Shown here: one piece after another, positions 8,194 to 16,562 of the stretch
Layout of the letters: each line of letters starts with the position of its first letter
Numbering within the stretch: the stretch's first letter is position 1
NCBI RefSeq assembly: GCF_002165375.2
Contig: NZ_CP032134.1
Location: 1,550,001 to 1,614,000 of the forward strand
DNA: 64,000 bases
Direction: 5' to 3'
DNA from: Acinetobacter chinensis
GTDB taxonomy: Bacteria; Pseudomonadota; Gammaproteobacteria; Pseudomonadales; Moraxellaceae
The notes under the pieces: generated by a model
The model's input: the letters and a program-made list of their open reading frames with translations, nothing else
The model's database searches: none
What the model was told of the DNA's origin: nothing
Position numbers and translations under genes: made by a program

Positions 8194-9075
8194 TCAGACT
8201 GTCTGCTGCTGATTGATCTGCACTGTCATGACAGTCTGGGATTTTTCCACAGGTTTGGCTTTAACTGGATGTAAAATAAAGTTAATTCCAAGAGCAAACA
8301 GAGTAATTCCCAGGATCTTACGGATCAGTTTTTCTGGTAAACGTGAGCTGATCAGTGTGCCGACAATAATCGCTGGAATTGAACCCAGTAACAGCCATCC
8401 AAGCAGATGAAAATCGACATTTCCCGAAGTCATGTGAGCAAATCCTGCTACAGAAGTCAGTAAGACTGCATGTACGACATCTGAACCGATAATACGGATC
8501 ATCGGCAGATTTGGGAACATCAGAATCAAAGCCATAATACCAAAAGCACCAGCACCAACTGAAGACAGGGTGACAAATACTCCAAGTACGATGCCCATAA
8601 TTACAACATAAGTCTGTTTGCCCTGGATGTTGAACTCGACCTGTTCCTGCTGTTCAGAAAGCTCACTTTTGCGGAATTTTGCAAAAAAGCGTTCGATCTG
8701 AGAGCGGAAAATAATGGAAATCCCTGTCAGTGTCAGCATAAAGCCAAGTACTGTGGTCAGTACCATTTTATAATGCGTGGACTGACTCAGATAGTTGTCC
8801 AGAATCCAGTGGGTGATGAATGATGCAGGAACACTGCCCAGTGCCAGCCATAAGACAATAGGCCACACAATATTCAGTTTTTTGGCATGCACCAGAGAAC
8901 CACAGAATTTTGAAATAGCAGCGTAGAGCAGATCTGTACCAATCGCGATATGAGGCTCAATACGGAAAAGACTGATGAGTATGGGCGTCATTAATGAGCC
9001 ACCACCTACGCCAGTAATCCCAACACAGAAACCAACCAGAACGCCTGCCAGAATAAATTCAATAGGACCAAACAT
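8194..9075 (-). CDS. TauE/SafE-family membrane permease
   Basis: A sulfite exporter TauE/SafE family protein of 293 residues with about eight membrane spans in two repeats. The first repeat has GFCVGITGVGGGSLMTPIL (about 15-34); the second has VLGVFVTLSSVGAGAFGIMAL. A charged loop rich in Gln and Glu (about 125-150) divides them. Family members export sulfur- or carbon-containing anions such as sulfite or sulfoacetate; the substrate here is unknown. The upstream GTG at 9078 directly precedes ATG 9075, which I prefer. Confidence 0.85.
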   Translation of the reverse strand: MFGPIEFILAGVLVGFCVGITGVGGGSLMTPILISLFRIEPHIAIGTDLLYAAISKFCGSLVHAKKLNIVWPIVLWLALGSVPASFITHWILDNYLSQSTHYKMVLTTVLGFMLTLTGISIIFRSQIERFFAKFRKSELSEQQEQVEFNIQGKQTYVVIMGIVLGVFVTLSSVGAGAFGIMALILMFPNLPMIRIIGSDVVHAVLLTSVAGFAHMTSGNVDFHLLGWLLLGSIPAIIVGTLISSRLPEKLIRKILGITLFALGINFILHPVKAKPVEKSQTVMTVQINQQQTV

Positions 9076-9429
9076 CACAAAAAACCAGATATCAGAAAAC
9101 AGGCATATCTTATGACTATTTCATATAAGTGGTTGTCTTGATTATTGATTTGCTTATTCAAAAAAATGCTAAAGTTTTTGTTGGTTAGTGGCACAGTTCG
9201 GAATAACTTATTCACGCTGTAACAGAGGGGAATGATCGGCAGCATCTGAATTGTTTTGATATTTTCCTTTGAGCGTTTAAAAACACAGTATTCAGCTGCT
9301 TCACCATATTCATCTGTAGATGTAGAAAAAGCCGATGAGAGTACGCATCGTAAGCATACAGGGAAACTTTATGCAGTTTTGAAAAGCGCTATGTTATGAT
9401 TCCTGCAAAACAATTTGAGGCGAAGGCTC
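9076..9429. other. Intergenic region between the TauE-like permease and lpxB
   Basis: About 350 bases between divergent genes. I see no convincing ORF, RNA gene or repeat. It should hold both promoters, but no hexamer pair stands out. Confidence 0.5.
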
Positions 9430-10608
9430 TTGCTGAACAGAAAACTGAAAATCGGAATGGTGGTGGGAGAAGTTTCTGGTGATACACTGGGAGCAAAACT
9501 TATTCGTCGTTTTCGTGAGCAGGGAATTGAAGCAGAGTTTGAGGGAATTGGTGGTCCTCAAATGATCGCTGAAGGCTTTAAAAGTTATTATCCGATGGAT
9601 ATTCTTTCGGTCATGGGTATTGTTGAAGTTCTCAAAGACCTGAAAAAACTGTTTGCTGTCCGTGATGGGCTGGTGGAGACATGGAGTCAGAATCCAGTCG
9701 ATGTCTTTATTGGTATTGATGCACCGGATTTTAATTTACGGCTTTCTAAAAGTTTAAAACAGAAAAATCTCCCTATAAAAACAGTTCAGTATGTCAGTCC
9801 ATCTGTATGGGCATGGCGTCAGGGGCGTGTACATGGCATAAAGGCGAGTATTGACCTCGTACTGTGTCTGTTTCCATTTGAAAAAGCATTTTATGGAAAA
9901 TGGGGAGTTCCTGCGGCATTTGTCGGACATCCTCTGGCATCACAGCTGCCTTTACAGAATGATCTGCTGGAAGCAAAACAGGAACTTGGTCTGGAACTGT
10001 CACAGAAGCATATAGCATTGTTGCCTGGTAGCCGTCGTGGTGAAATTGAGCGACTTGGTCCTGTTGTTCTGGGCGCAGCAGAAATACTTAATAAAAAATA
10101 TCCTGAATATGAATTTCTGATTCCTGCAATCAATGAAGCTAGAAAACAACAGATTGAAGCATTGCTGACGGGTTATTCAGATGCTCTGAAATCCCGTGTC
10201 CGTATTATGGAAAATACAGATATTGAATCCCGTATTGGACGTCAGGTCATGAATGCATCAAATATTGTGGCGCTGGCATCCGGTACTGCAACACTTGAGG
10301 CAATGCTGCTGCATAGACCAATGGTGACTTTTTACAAACTGAACTGGCTGACGTATGTGATTGCAAAAATGCTGATAAAGATTCCTTATTATTCTTTGCC
10401 TAACATCATTGCAGGAAAAAAAGTCATTCAGGAACTGATTCAGTCAGATGCGACACCTGACCAGCTTGCTGCTGAAATAGAAAAGCTGATGAATGTGGAA
10501 ACTGCACAGATTCAGGTGATGCAGCACATCACCATGCATAAGCAGTTACTGTCAGGAAACAGTGAAGACCCGGTACAGGCAGTTCTGAGTATTCTGTCAT
10601 TCAGCTGA
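9430..10608 (+). CDS. lpxB: Lipid-A-disaccharide synthase
   Basis: LpxB joins UDP-2,3-diacylglucosamine and lipid X to form the lipid A disaccharide at the inner membrane. The product has GEVSGDTLGAKL at about 11-22, GIGGPQM, IGIDAPDFNL, YVSPSVWAWRQGR and LLPGSRRGEI, all LpxB signatures, with C-terminal ASGTATLEAML. I chose TTG 9430, preceded by GAGGCGAAGG; TTG 9415 would put that purine tract inside the gene and ATG 9457 would cut the first strand. It stands apart from lpxD-fabZ-lpxA and ends one base from the convergent alkR. Confidence 0.94.
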   Translation: MLNRKLKIGMVVGEVSGDTLGAKLIRRFREQGIEAEFEGIGGPQMIAEGFKSYYPMDILSVMGIVEVLKDLKKLFAVRDGLVETWSQNPVDVFIGIDAPDFNLRLSKSLKQKNLPIKTVQYVSPSVWAWRQGRVHGIKASIDLVLCLFPFEKAFYGKWGVPAAFVGHPLASQLPLQNDLLEAKQELGLELSQKHIALLPGSRRGEIERLGPVVLGAAEILNKKYPEYEFLIPAINEARKQQIEALLTGYSDALKSRVRIMENTDIESRIGRQVMNASNIVALASGTATLEAMLLHRPMVTFYKLNWLTYVIAKMLIKIPYYSLPNIIAGKKVIQELIQSDATPDQLAAEIEKLMNVETAQIQVMQHITMHKQLLSGNSEDPVQAVLSILSFS

Positions 10609-10609
10609 G

Positions 10610-11542
10610 TCAGGACTGATGATGCTGTCGGTACTGTGTTGGCGTCAGTGTGGTCTGTTTTTTAAATGTCTGGCTGAATGCAGTTTCGGATGAGTATCCT
10701 ACCTTATGTGCAATCTGCTGAATGGACAGCTGTCCCTGACGCAGCATCTGTGAAGCCAAGCGCAGCCGATGCTGCTGTAAGTAGGCAAGTGGTGTTTCAC
10801 CAATAATCTGGCTGAATAAACCTGCAAATTTTGAGCGTGACATACAGCATTGTTCTGCCAAACTTTCAACCGTCCAGGCTTTTTCAGGCTGACCATGAAT
10901 GGCAGCCAGTGCACTGGAAAGCTCAGGGTGTGTCAGCGCATTCAGCCAGTTACCGGCATCATTCAGCTGAGTAATAAAATCCCGGACACACTGAATCATT
11001 AAAATACTGACCAGATGGTCGAGGATTTTATCTCTGCCAGGGCGGATCTGATGGGCTTCAATGGCAAGAAAATGTAATCCTGTCTGGAGCCACTCGGGGG
11101 CAGAGCTGCCTGTAATATGATGTATGTGCATAAAGGCAGGCAATGCATTAAATAATGGACGTGCCATGATTGAGTCGATATGCCCACGCACCGCAATAAT
11201 AAAACAGTTGTTTTCCTTGAGATCAGTATTTCCAAGTTCGATGGTTTTATGTCGTTTTTCATCAAATAAGGTTGAAATGTCTGTGGCTTCAAGCAACGTT
11301 TTTTCCTGGTCTGAACAGCCATAGTGAGACTGTCCTGAAGGAATCAGCACCAGATCACCAGCTTCAATCAGACGCTTCTGTCCATCATCCAGCTGTAAAT
11401 GTATTTTTCCCTGGAGTACGATATAGGCTGCAATAGCACCCTGTTCCTGGTAACGGAAAGCCCAGTCACCGGACAGGTTTAAATAAATATATTCAGACTT
11501 ATTCAGATGTATATCTTCAAAAATTTTACTCAGGGCATCCAT
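10610..11542 (-). CDS. alkR: AraC-family regulator next to alkane hydroxylase (AlkR-like)
   Basis: A 310-residue protein with an N-terminal cupin-like sensor domain (about 15-190) and a C-terminal pair of AraC helix-turn-helices. These run from about residue 210: ESLAEQCCMSRSKFAGLFSQIIGETPLAYLQQHRL, then IQQIAHKVGYSSETAFSQTFKKQT. In Acinetobacter baylyi the AraC-type AlkR lies divergent to alkM and activates it with long alkanes; the identical arrangement here supports the same role. The identification rests mainly on context, since AraC proteins with cupin domains are numerous. Confidence 0.8.
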   Translation of the reverse strand: MDALSKIFEDIHLNKSEYIYLNLSGDWAFRYQEQGAIAAYIVLQGKIHLQLDDGQKRLIEAGDLVLIPSGQSHYGCSDQEKTLLEATDISTLFDEKRHKTIELGNTDLKENNCFIIAVRGHIDSIMARPLFNALPAFMHIHHITGSSAPEWLQTGLHFLAIEAHQIRPGRDKILDHLVSILMIQCVRDFITQLNDAGNWLNALTHPELSSALAAIHGQPEKAWTVESLAEQCCMSRSKFAGLFSQIIGETPLAYLQQHRLRLASQMLRQGQLSIQQIAHKVGYSSETAFSQTFKKQTTLTPTQYRQHHQS

Positions 11543-11623
11543 AGTGCAAATCTTGTGTCTATTCCGTATTTGAGCATGCGTAAAATTATGACCTTTGTAA
11601 ATATGTGTTTTCAGGACAATTTC

Positions 11624-11638
11624 TGTCTAATGAAGACA
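11624..11638. promoter_or_regulatory. Candidate AlkR operator (15-bp dyad) upstream of alkM
   Basis: TGTCT-AATGA-AGACA, a perfect 5-5-5 inverted repeat, lies in the alkR-alkM intergenic region, 82 bases before the alkR start and 97 before the alkM start. Assignment to AlkR is inference. Confidence 0.4.
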
Positions 11639-11734
11639 AAGACTTCTGCATAGGATTTCTGGACGATTACAACTGTTATCACATGCCCTAATCGTCAAAT
11701 ATATAAAAATGAAATGAATAGGGATGATAATAAA

Positions 11735-12961
11735 ATGAATGCCCCAGTAAAAATGGATCAGCAATCTCTTTTGGCAGCACCTGTAAAATCAGGGTTGGCA
11801 CTTGATAAAAAACGTTATTTATGGGCAATCAGCCCATCATTACCAGTTATCGGTATTGGAATTCTGGCAGGTTATCAGTTTGCACCCAAGCAATTAAAAA
11901 AAGTATTTGCGCTGGGTGGTCCAATTGTACTGCACGTTATTATTCCTGCGATAGATACAGTGATAGGTAAAGACTCGAACAACCCTACAGCTGAAGATGT
12001 TCGACTGCTTGAACAGGATCCGTATTATGCGCGGCTGGTGAAAACCTTTATTCCTTTGCAGTACGTTGCCAATGTTTATGCCTGCTGGCTTGTGAGCCGT
12101 GAAAATACCTCTTTGCTGGATAAGATACTGTTGGGTATTTCCATGGGAGCGATCAATGGTATCGCGATCAATACCGCACATGAACTCAGTCATAAATCAG
12201 AACGGATGGATCATATTCTGTCGCATCTGGCACTGGTACCATCGGGATATAATCATTTCCGGATCGAACATCCATACGGGCATCATAAGCGTGCAGCGAC
12301 ACCTGAAGATCCTGCATCCTCAAAAATGGGTGAAACTTTTTATGAGTTTTTACCCCGTACAGTGATTGGTTCCTTTAAATCTGCGATTGAAATTGAAACC
12401 CGTAGATTAAAACGTAAAGGGCTTTCGTTCTGGTCTAAGGACAATGAGCTGCTGCAAGGGTGGGGAATGACGGCCGCTTTTCATGGCAGTATGCTGAAAC
12501 TGTTTGGAAAAGGTATTTTGCCTTATCAGCTTGCACAGTCTTTTTACAGTATCGGTTTATTTGAAATCATCAATTATATTGAACACTATGGACTGCTGCG
12601 TCAGCAGGATGAAAATGGAAAATACGAACGGACGATGCCTGAACACAGCTGGAACAATAATAATATTGTGACCAATCTGTTCCTGTATCAGTTACAGCGC
12701 CATTCAGACCATCACGCATACCCGACACGCCCATTTCAGGCACTCAGACATTTTGATGAAGCGCCTGAACTGCCAAGTGGTTATGCCAGCATGCTGCTGC
12801 CGGCTCTGATTCCGTCTTTGTGGTTTAAGATGATGGATAAGCGTGTGTTTGATCATTATAAAGGTGATCTGAACAAGGCAAATATTTTTCCAAAACGCCG
12901 TGCCCGTATTTTTAAAAAATTTGGCGTGGTGGATAAACTTTTAAATATTGCCAAAGACTGA
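11735..12961 (+). CDS. alkM: Alkane 1-monooxygenase (AlkB/AlkM family)
   Basis: A membrane di-iron hydroxylase that converts medium/long n-alkanes to 1-alkanols using rubredoxin. The 408-residue product equals the length I recall for A. baylyi AlkM. All histidine boxes are present: HELSH from His149, EHPYGHHK with His179, His183 and His184, NYIEHYG near 283, and QRHSDHH with His323, His326 and His327. Hydrophobic spans flank them. ATG 11735 (MNAPV) is preferred over 11714, with GGGAT upstream. Rubredoxin and rubredoxin reductase are not in the window. Confidence 0.96.
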   Translation: MNAPVKMDQQSLLAAPVKSGLALDKKRYLWAISPSLPVIGIGILAGYQFAPKQLKKVFALGGPIVLHVIIPAIDTVIGKDSNNPTAEDVRLLEQDPYYARLVKTFIPLQYVANVYACWLVSRENTSLLDKILLGISMGAINGIAINTAHELSHKSERMDHILSHLALVPSGYNHFRIEHPYGHHKRAATPEDPASSKMGETFYEFLPRTVIGSFKSAIEIETRRLKRKGLSFWSKDNELLQGWGMTAAFHGSMLKLFGKGILPYQLAQSFYSIGLFEIINYIEHYGLLRQQDENGKYERTMPEHSWNNNNIVTNLFLYQLQRHSDHHAYPTRPFQALRHFDEAPELPSGYASMLLPALIPSLWFKMMDKRVFDHYKGDLNKANIFPKRRARIFKKFGVVDKLLNIAKD

Positions 12962-12972
12962 TTTTTTAAAGT

Positions 12973-12999
12973 AAAAAGCCCTGATATTCAGGGCTTTTT
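12973..12999. terminator. Terminator between convergent alkM and the SDR gene
   Basis: A 12-bp perfect stem, AAAAAGCCCTGA / TCAGGGCTTTTT, has a 3-base loop. T-runs on both strands suggest bidirectional use. Confidence 0.9.
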
Positions 13000-13032
13000 G
13001 ATTTTATTGTTCAAATAATCATAAGATTTTCA

Positions 13033-13683
13033 TCAGTACGCTACGGTAAAGCGCTCTTTAATGAACTGTCCTTTTTCAAGTTCATCAATCAGGGCGACTG
13101 CAAGGTCAGGTGCTGAAATGGCACCAGGTTGATCACCATCCATTAATGGAAAATCTGTACCCAGTCGGTACTGTCCTGTCCGGGTACCTGGGTGATGGAT
13201 GGAAAATGCAATAGGTGGGCTGATCATGGTCCAGTTCAGGTCGTGTTCCTGTTTAAGTTCATCCAGCAGAACTCTTGCACCATTTGCACCGTTATAAATT
13301 TCTTTTGGAAAACTCGGTGAATCAATCAACTGTTCACCCGGTGCAATATACAGACTGCCTGCACCGCCAACAATCAGTAAGCGTTTAACGTCTGCGGCTT
13401 TAGCAGCATTCAGAATATTGTGTGAACCCTGCATAAAATCGTTGAAAATATTCGGATTGTCCCAGCCTGGGTTATAAGCACTGATAACCGCATCCACATC
13501 TTCAAATGCCTGTTCAAGCTGCTTTTTATTCAGCACGTCTGCGACTGTGGGCTGAATATTTTCAGTTACTGCAATACGACCTTCCTGACGGACAATGGCT
13601 TTTACCTGATAGTTACGTTTGACCAGTTCCTCAAGCAGTGCTGAGCCTGCATATCCTGTCCCGCCAATCAGTGCAATTTTCAT
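13033..13683 (-). CDS. NAD(P)-binding atypical SDR (NmrA/YwnB-like) oxidoreductase
   Basis: A 216-residue Rossmann protein beginning MKIALIGGTGYAGSALLEEL, with the GxxGxxG dinucleotide motif at residues 7-13. VGGAGSL and a substrate-region motif (SPPIAFSIHHPGTRTGQYR) follow. It lacks the classical YxxxK catalytic pair and so belongs to the atypical SDRs related to NmrA, many of which sense or reduce quinones or redox cofactors. Good ribosome site (GAGGT). It diverges from the LysR gene at 13795, which probably regulates it. Substrate unknown. Confidence 0.85.
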   Translation of the reverse strand: MKIALIGGTGYAGSALLEELVKRNYQVKAIVRQEGRIAVTENIQPTVADVLNKKQLEQAFEDVDAVISAYNPGWDNPNIFNDFMQGSHNILNAAKAADVKRLLIVGGAGSLYIAPGEQLIDSPSFPKEIYNGANGARVLLDELKQEHDLNWTMISPPIAFSIHHPGTRTGQYRLGTDFPLMDGDQPGAISAPDLAVALIDELEKGQFIKERFTVAY

Positions 13684-13794
13684 TAGTTACCTCACTGTAT
13701 TCAGATTCATTCTTTCGATGGAAAAATAGTATTTGATTACAGTATTTAAAAATAGTAGGGTTTTAAGACAATCATTTTGAAGCTGTAGTTTAAG

Positions 13795-14694
13795 ATGGAT
13801 CATTACAAACGTATGGCAATTTTTGCCAAAGTTGTTGAACTGGGGTCAATGAGTGCAGCAGGACGATTGCTGAATATGTCTCCTTCAGCTGTCAGTCAAC
13901 AGATCCGTTTTCTTGAGCAGCACAGCGGAATTACACTGCTGCACCGTTCAACCCGAAAGCTGTCCTTAACTGAACTGGGAGAGCGTTATTATCGTTATTG
14001 TCAGGATTTATGTGCAGCCGCAGAGCAGGCGCAAAGCCTGCTTGAATCTGAAATTGAACTGCCTGTAGGTGAGCTTCGACTTGCTGTTCCTGTCGGGGTT
14101 GCGCGTTATCTTTCTGATGGACTGGGAGCATGGGCAAAGCAGTTTCCAGACCTGAGTCTGAGCCTGAACGTGGATGATGAGCATATCGACCTGATCGAGC
14201 AGCGTATAGATCTGGCAATCCGCGTTGGAGAAATGCCTGATTCCAGTTTTATTGCTTCCAAAATCTCTGAAATGCAGATGGGGCTGTATGTTTCACCAGA
14301 ATGGCTGAAAGCCAATGCAGAACCTGAGAGTCCTGAAGATTTACAGCAGTCTGAATGGTTAAATCTGTTGAATGGACACTTAGGAACAGGTCTGAAACAT
14401 TTCTGGAATATGAACACACTTGAAAGCAGGAAAATTGAGACCAGGTCAAAATTCAGTATCAATAATATTCTGATCTTACAGCAGATGTGTGAACAGGGTT
14501 ATGGCGTATGTGCGCTCAGTACATTTGAAGCTCATGATGCAGTAAGGAAGCAGAAACTGGTCAGAATTTTACCGGACTGGCATGTTGGACAGCTGAATAT
14601 CTGGGCTGTCACCCCTCAGCGAAACTCAAAATCTGCAAAAGTCAGACAAGCGATTCAACTGATTCAGAATTGTCTGAATGCTGCTGTAAACTGA
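13795..14694 (+). CDS. LysR-family transcriptional regulator
   Basis: A 299-residue LysR-type regulator. The winged helix-turn-helix is at about 1-60 (MSAAGRLLNMSPSAVSQQIRFLEQ is the recognition region), and the C-terminal effector-binding domain spans about 88-295. It belongs to the CrgA/PtrR-like subgroup of short-range regulators by its HRSTRKLSLTELGERYY wing. It is divergent from the SDR gene with 111 bases between, the usual LysR target arrangement. An AT-rich imperfect palindrome around 13726-13750 could be its operator. Confidence 0.9.
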   Translation: MDHYKRMAIFAKVVELGSMSAAGRLLNMSPSAVSQQIRFLEQHSGITLLHRSTRKLSLTELGERYYRYCQDLCAAAEQAQSLLESEIELPVGELRLAVPVGVARYLSDGLGAWAKQFPDLSLSLNVDDEHIDLIEQRIDLAIRVGEMPDSSFIASKISEMQMGLYVSPEWLKANAEPESPEDLQQSEWLNLLNGHLGTGLKHFWNMNTLESRKIETRSKFSINNILILQQMCEQGYGVCALSTFEAHDAVRKQKLVRILPDWHVGQLNIWAVTPQRNSKSAKVRQAIQLIQNCLNAAVN

Positions 14695-14719
14695 GAATGG
14701 GCAGGTCTGTCTGGAGTAT

Positions 14720-15205
14720 TTATAAGATTTTTTCCATCCAGATTTCACAGGCATGACTGTGACCGGTATTGCCTTTAGGTGCTTTCAGATGTTGAAAGCC
14801 CAGTTTTTCGTACAGTTTGACGGCTTGCCATAAAGTTGCTGTGGTTTCTAGATAGCAGGATTTAAAACCATGCTGTCGTGCAAAATCAAAAGCATTTTCC
14901 AGTATCTTCTGAGCAAAGCCATTGCCTCTGATTTCAGGTAGAAAATACATTTTCTGAATTTCAAGTATGGATTCTGCACCCTGTAAAGGAGAGAGTCCGC
15001 CACCGCCGTAAACTGTTCCGTATTCATCAGAAATTACCCAGTAAATGGCATTTGCCTGGTGGTAAACACTGTACAGCTTGTCCACAACAGGGTCTGCAAC
15101 GGCAAAACCTGATTCAGCTGCCAGTCCAAACTCATGGGAAACTTGACGGATAATGGATGCCAATGCGGGATTATCCTGTGACTGAATGGGGCGAAGCTGA
15201 TACAT
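14720..15205 (-). CDS. GNAT-family N-acetyltransferase
   Basis: A 161-residue GNAT protein: N-terminal MYQLRPIQSQD, then the acetyl-CoA motif A core KMYFLPEIRGNGFAQKIL (R/Q-x-x-G-x-G/A) near 100, and a C-terminal KLYEKLGFQHL. It resembles putative acetyltransferases of amino-acid or small-molecule type; substrate unknown. The frame extends upstream to 15265, but those 20 codons lie in the hairpin at 15222-15272, so ATG 15205 is chosen. No Shine-Dalgarno is visible before it. Confidence 0.8.
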   Translation of the reverse strand: MYQLRPIQSQDNPALASIIRQVSHEFGLAAESGFAVADPVVDKLYSVYHQANAIYWVISDEYGTVYGGGGLSPLQGAESILEIQKMYFLPEIRGNGFAQKILENAFDFARQHGFKSCYLETTATLWQAVKLYEKLGFQHLKAPKGNTGHSHACEIWMEKIL

Positions 15206-15221
15206 GTATTTAAAATTAAAA

Positions 15222-15272
15222 AAGAAAGATGGACTTTTATAATATGAAAAATCATATAAATCCATCTTTCTT
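15222..15272 (-). terminator. Long hairpin terminator after the acyl-CoA dehydrogenase operon
   Basis: Outer arms AAGAAAGATGGA / TCCATCTTTCTT (12 bp) continue inward through TTT/AAA and ATATGA/TCATAT to an AAAA loop, about 21 pairs in all. On the minus strand a T-tract follows and runs almost to the start codon of the GNAT gene. Confidence 0.75.
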
Positions 15273-15332
15273 CAGTATTTAAAACATCATTCAGTGATCT
15301 TTCGGAGGTGTATCTGAAAGATCGCAAAAGGG

Positions 15333-16532
15333 TTATTTCAGCTCACTGGATGATTTACCCAGTTCACGACGGGCAATAATCAGTTGCTGAATCTGCTGTG
15401 TTCCTTCAAAAATATCCAGGATTTTGGAATCACGTGCCCATTTTTCAAGTAATTCATCTTCGTTGTAACCAACACTTGCCGCAAGTTCAACGCACTTCAG
15501 TGTAATGTCATTACAAATTCGACCTGCTTTGGCTTTGGCAATCGATGCCTCTTTTGAGTTTGGCTTACGGTTATCTGCCATCCATGTTGCGCGTAAGGTC
15601 AGTAAACGGGCTGCTTCCCATTCTGCTTCCATACGGTAAATCTGAGCTGCAATATTGGACGTCTGTAAATATGGCGTGCTGTAATCAGGATCAAGTTCAT
15701 CTTTAAAGATTTCCTTGATGCGCTCAAGAGATGCTTTAGCGCAACCGACAGCCATAGCAGCAACAAGCGGGCGGGTGTTATCAAAGGTCTCCATCACACC
15801 TGCAAAGCCTTTAGCAACATCAATTTCGGCATTACCCAGCAGATTCGCGGCTGGAACACGGCAGTCTATAAAGCTGATCGCAGCTGTGTCAGATGCTTTA
15901 ATTCCCAGTTTATGTTCAAGTCGTTCGACCTTCATGCCTGGCGTACCTTTCGGAACAACGAAAGATTTAATCGCAGCACGTCCCACTTTTTTGTCCAGTG
16001 TTGCCCAGACGACAACAGAATCTGCACGTTCGCCAGACGTCACAAAAATCTTTTCACCATTTAAGATATAGTCATCGCCATCTTTGGTTGCAGTTGTACG
16101 GATTGCTGCGGAGTCTGAGCCACAGCCTGGTTCTGTGATCGCCATTGCTGCCCAGGTGCCTTTAAAGCGTTCCAGCTGTTCGTCATTTGCAACGGCTGCA
16201 ATAGCAGAGTTCCCGAGTCCCTGACGTGGCATGGACAGCAGTAAACCTGTGTCTCCGTAGCACATTTCAATGACACCAAGCGCCGTGGACATGTTTACGC
16301 CATTTTTATTGCTTGTATCAGTATCACCACGTTTATTTACGGCTGCTCCCGCATTCAGACCATCACCACCATCATTCATACCATCCAGCAGGGAAGCCAG
16401 CATATCCAGTTCTTTTGGGTAGGCATGTTCAGCTTTGTCGTATTTACGGGAAATCGGGCGTAATACATTCAGTGCAGTTTCGTGAGCCTGATCGACCAGC
16501 ATTCTGAATTTTTTAGGATTCTGTAAATTCAT
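15333..16532 (-). CDS. Acyl-CoA dehydrogenase, catalytic-type subunit
   Basis: A 399-residue acyl-CoA dehydrogenase. It keeps the FAD-contacting loop TEPGCGSD (133-140), FVTSG (163-167) and the C-terminal FEGTQQIQ, whose Glu376 is the catalytic-base position. It lacks the inter-subunit FAD clamp seen in ordinary homotetramers: the ERxxFG and QxxGGxG blocks are replaced by unrelated sequence (about 260-350). The gene 30 bases upstream encodes a partner with the opposite set of motifs, so the two probably form one heteromeric enzyme. Ribosome site AAGGAA. Substrate unknown; fatty acyl-CoA is likely. Confidence 0.9.
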   Translation of the reverse strand: MNLQNPKKFRMLVDQAHETALNVLRPISRKYDKAEHAYPKELDMLASLLDGMNDGGDGLNAGAAVNKRGDTDTSNKNGVNMSTALGVIEMCYGDTGLLLSMPRQGLGNSAIAAVANDEQLERFKGTWAAMAITEPGCGSDSAAIRTTATKDGDDYILNGEKIFVTSGERADSVVVWATLDKKVGRAAIKSFVVPKGTPGMKVERLEHKLGIKASDTAAISFIDCRVPAANLLGNAEIDVAKGFAGVMETFDNTRPLVAAMAVGCAKASLERIKEIFKDELDPDYSTPYLQTSNIAAQIYRMEAEWEAARLLTLRATWMADNRKPNSKEASIAKAKAGRICNDITLKCVELAASVGYNEDELLEKWARDSKILDIFEGTQQIQQLIIARRELGKSSSELK

Positions 16533-16562
16533 GATTAATATTCCTTATTTATTCTTTGATGG

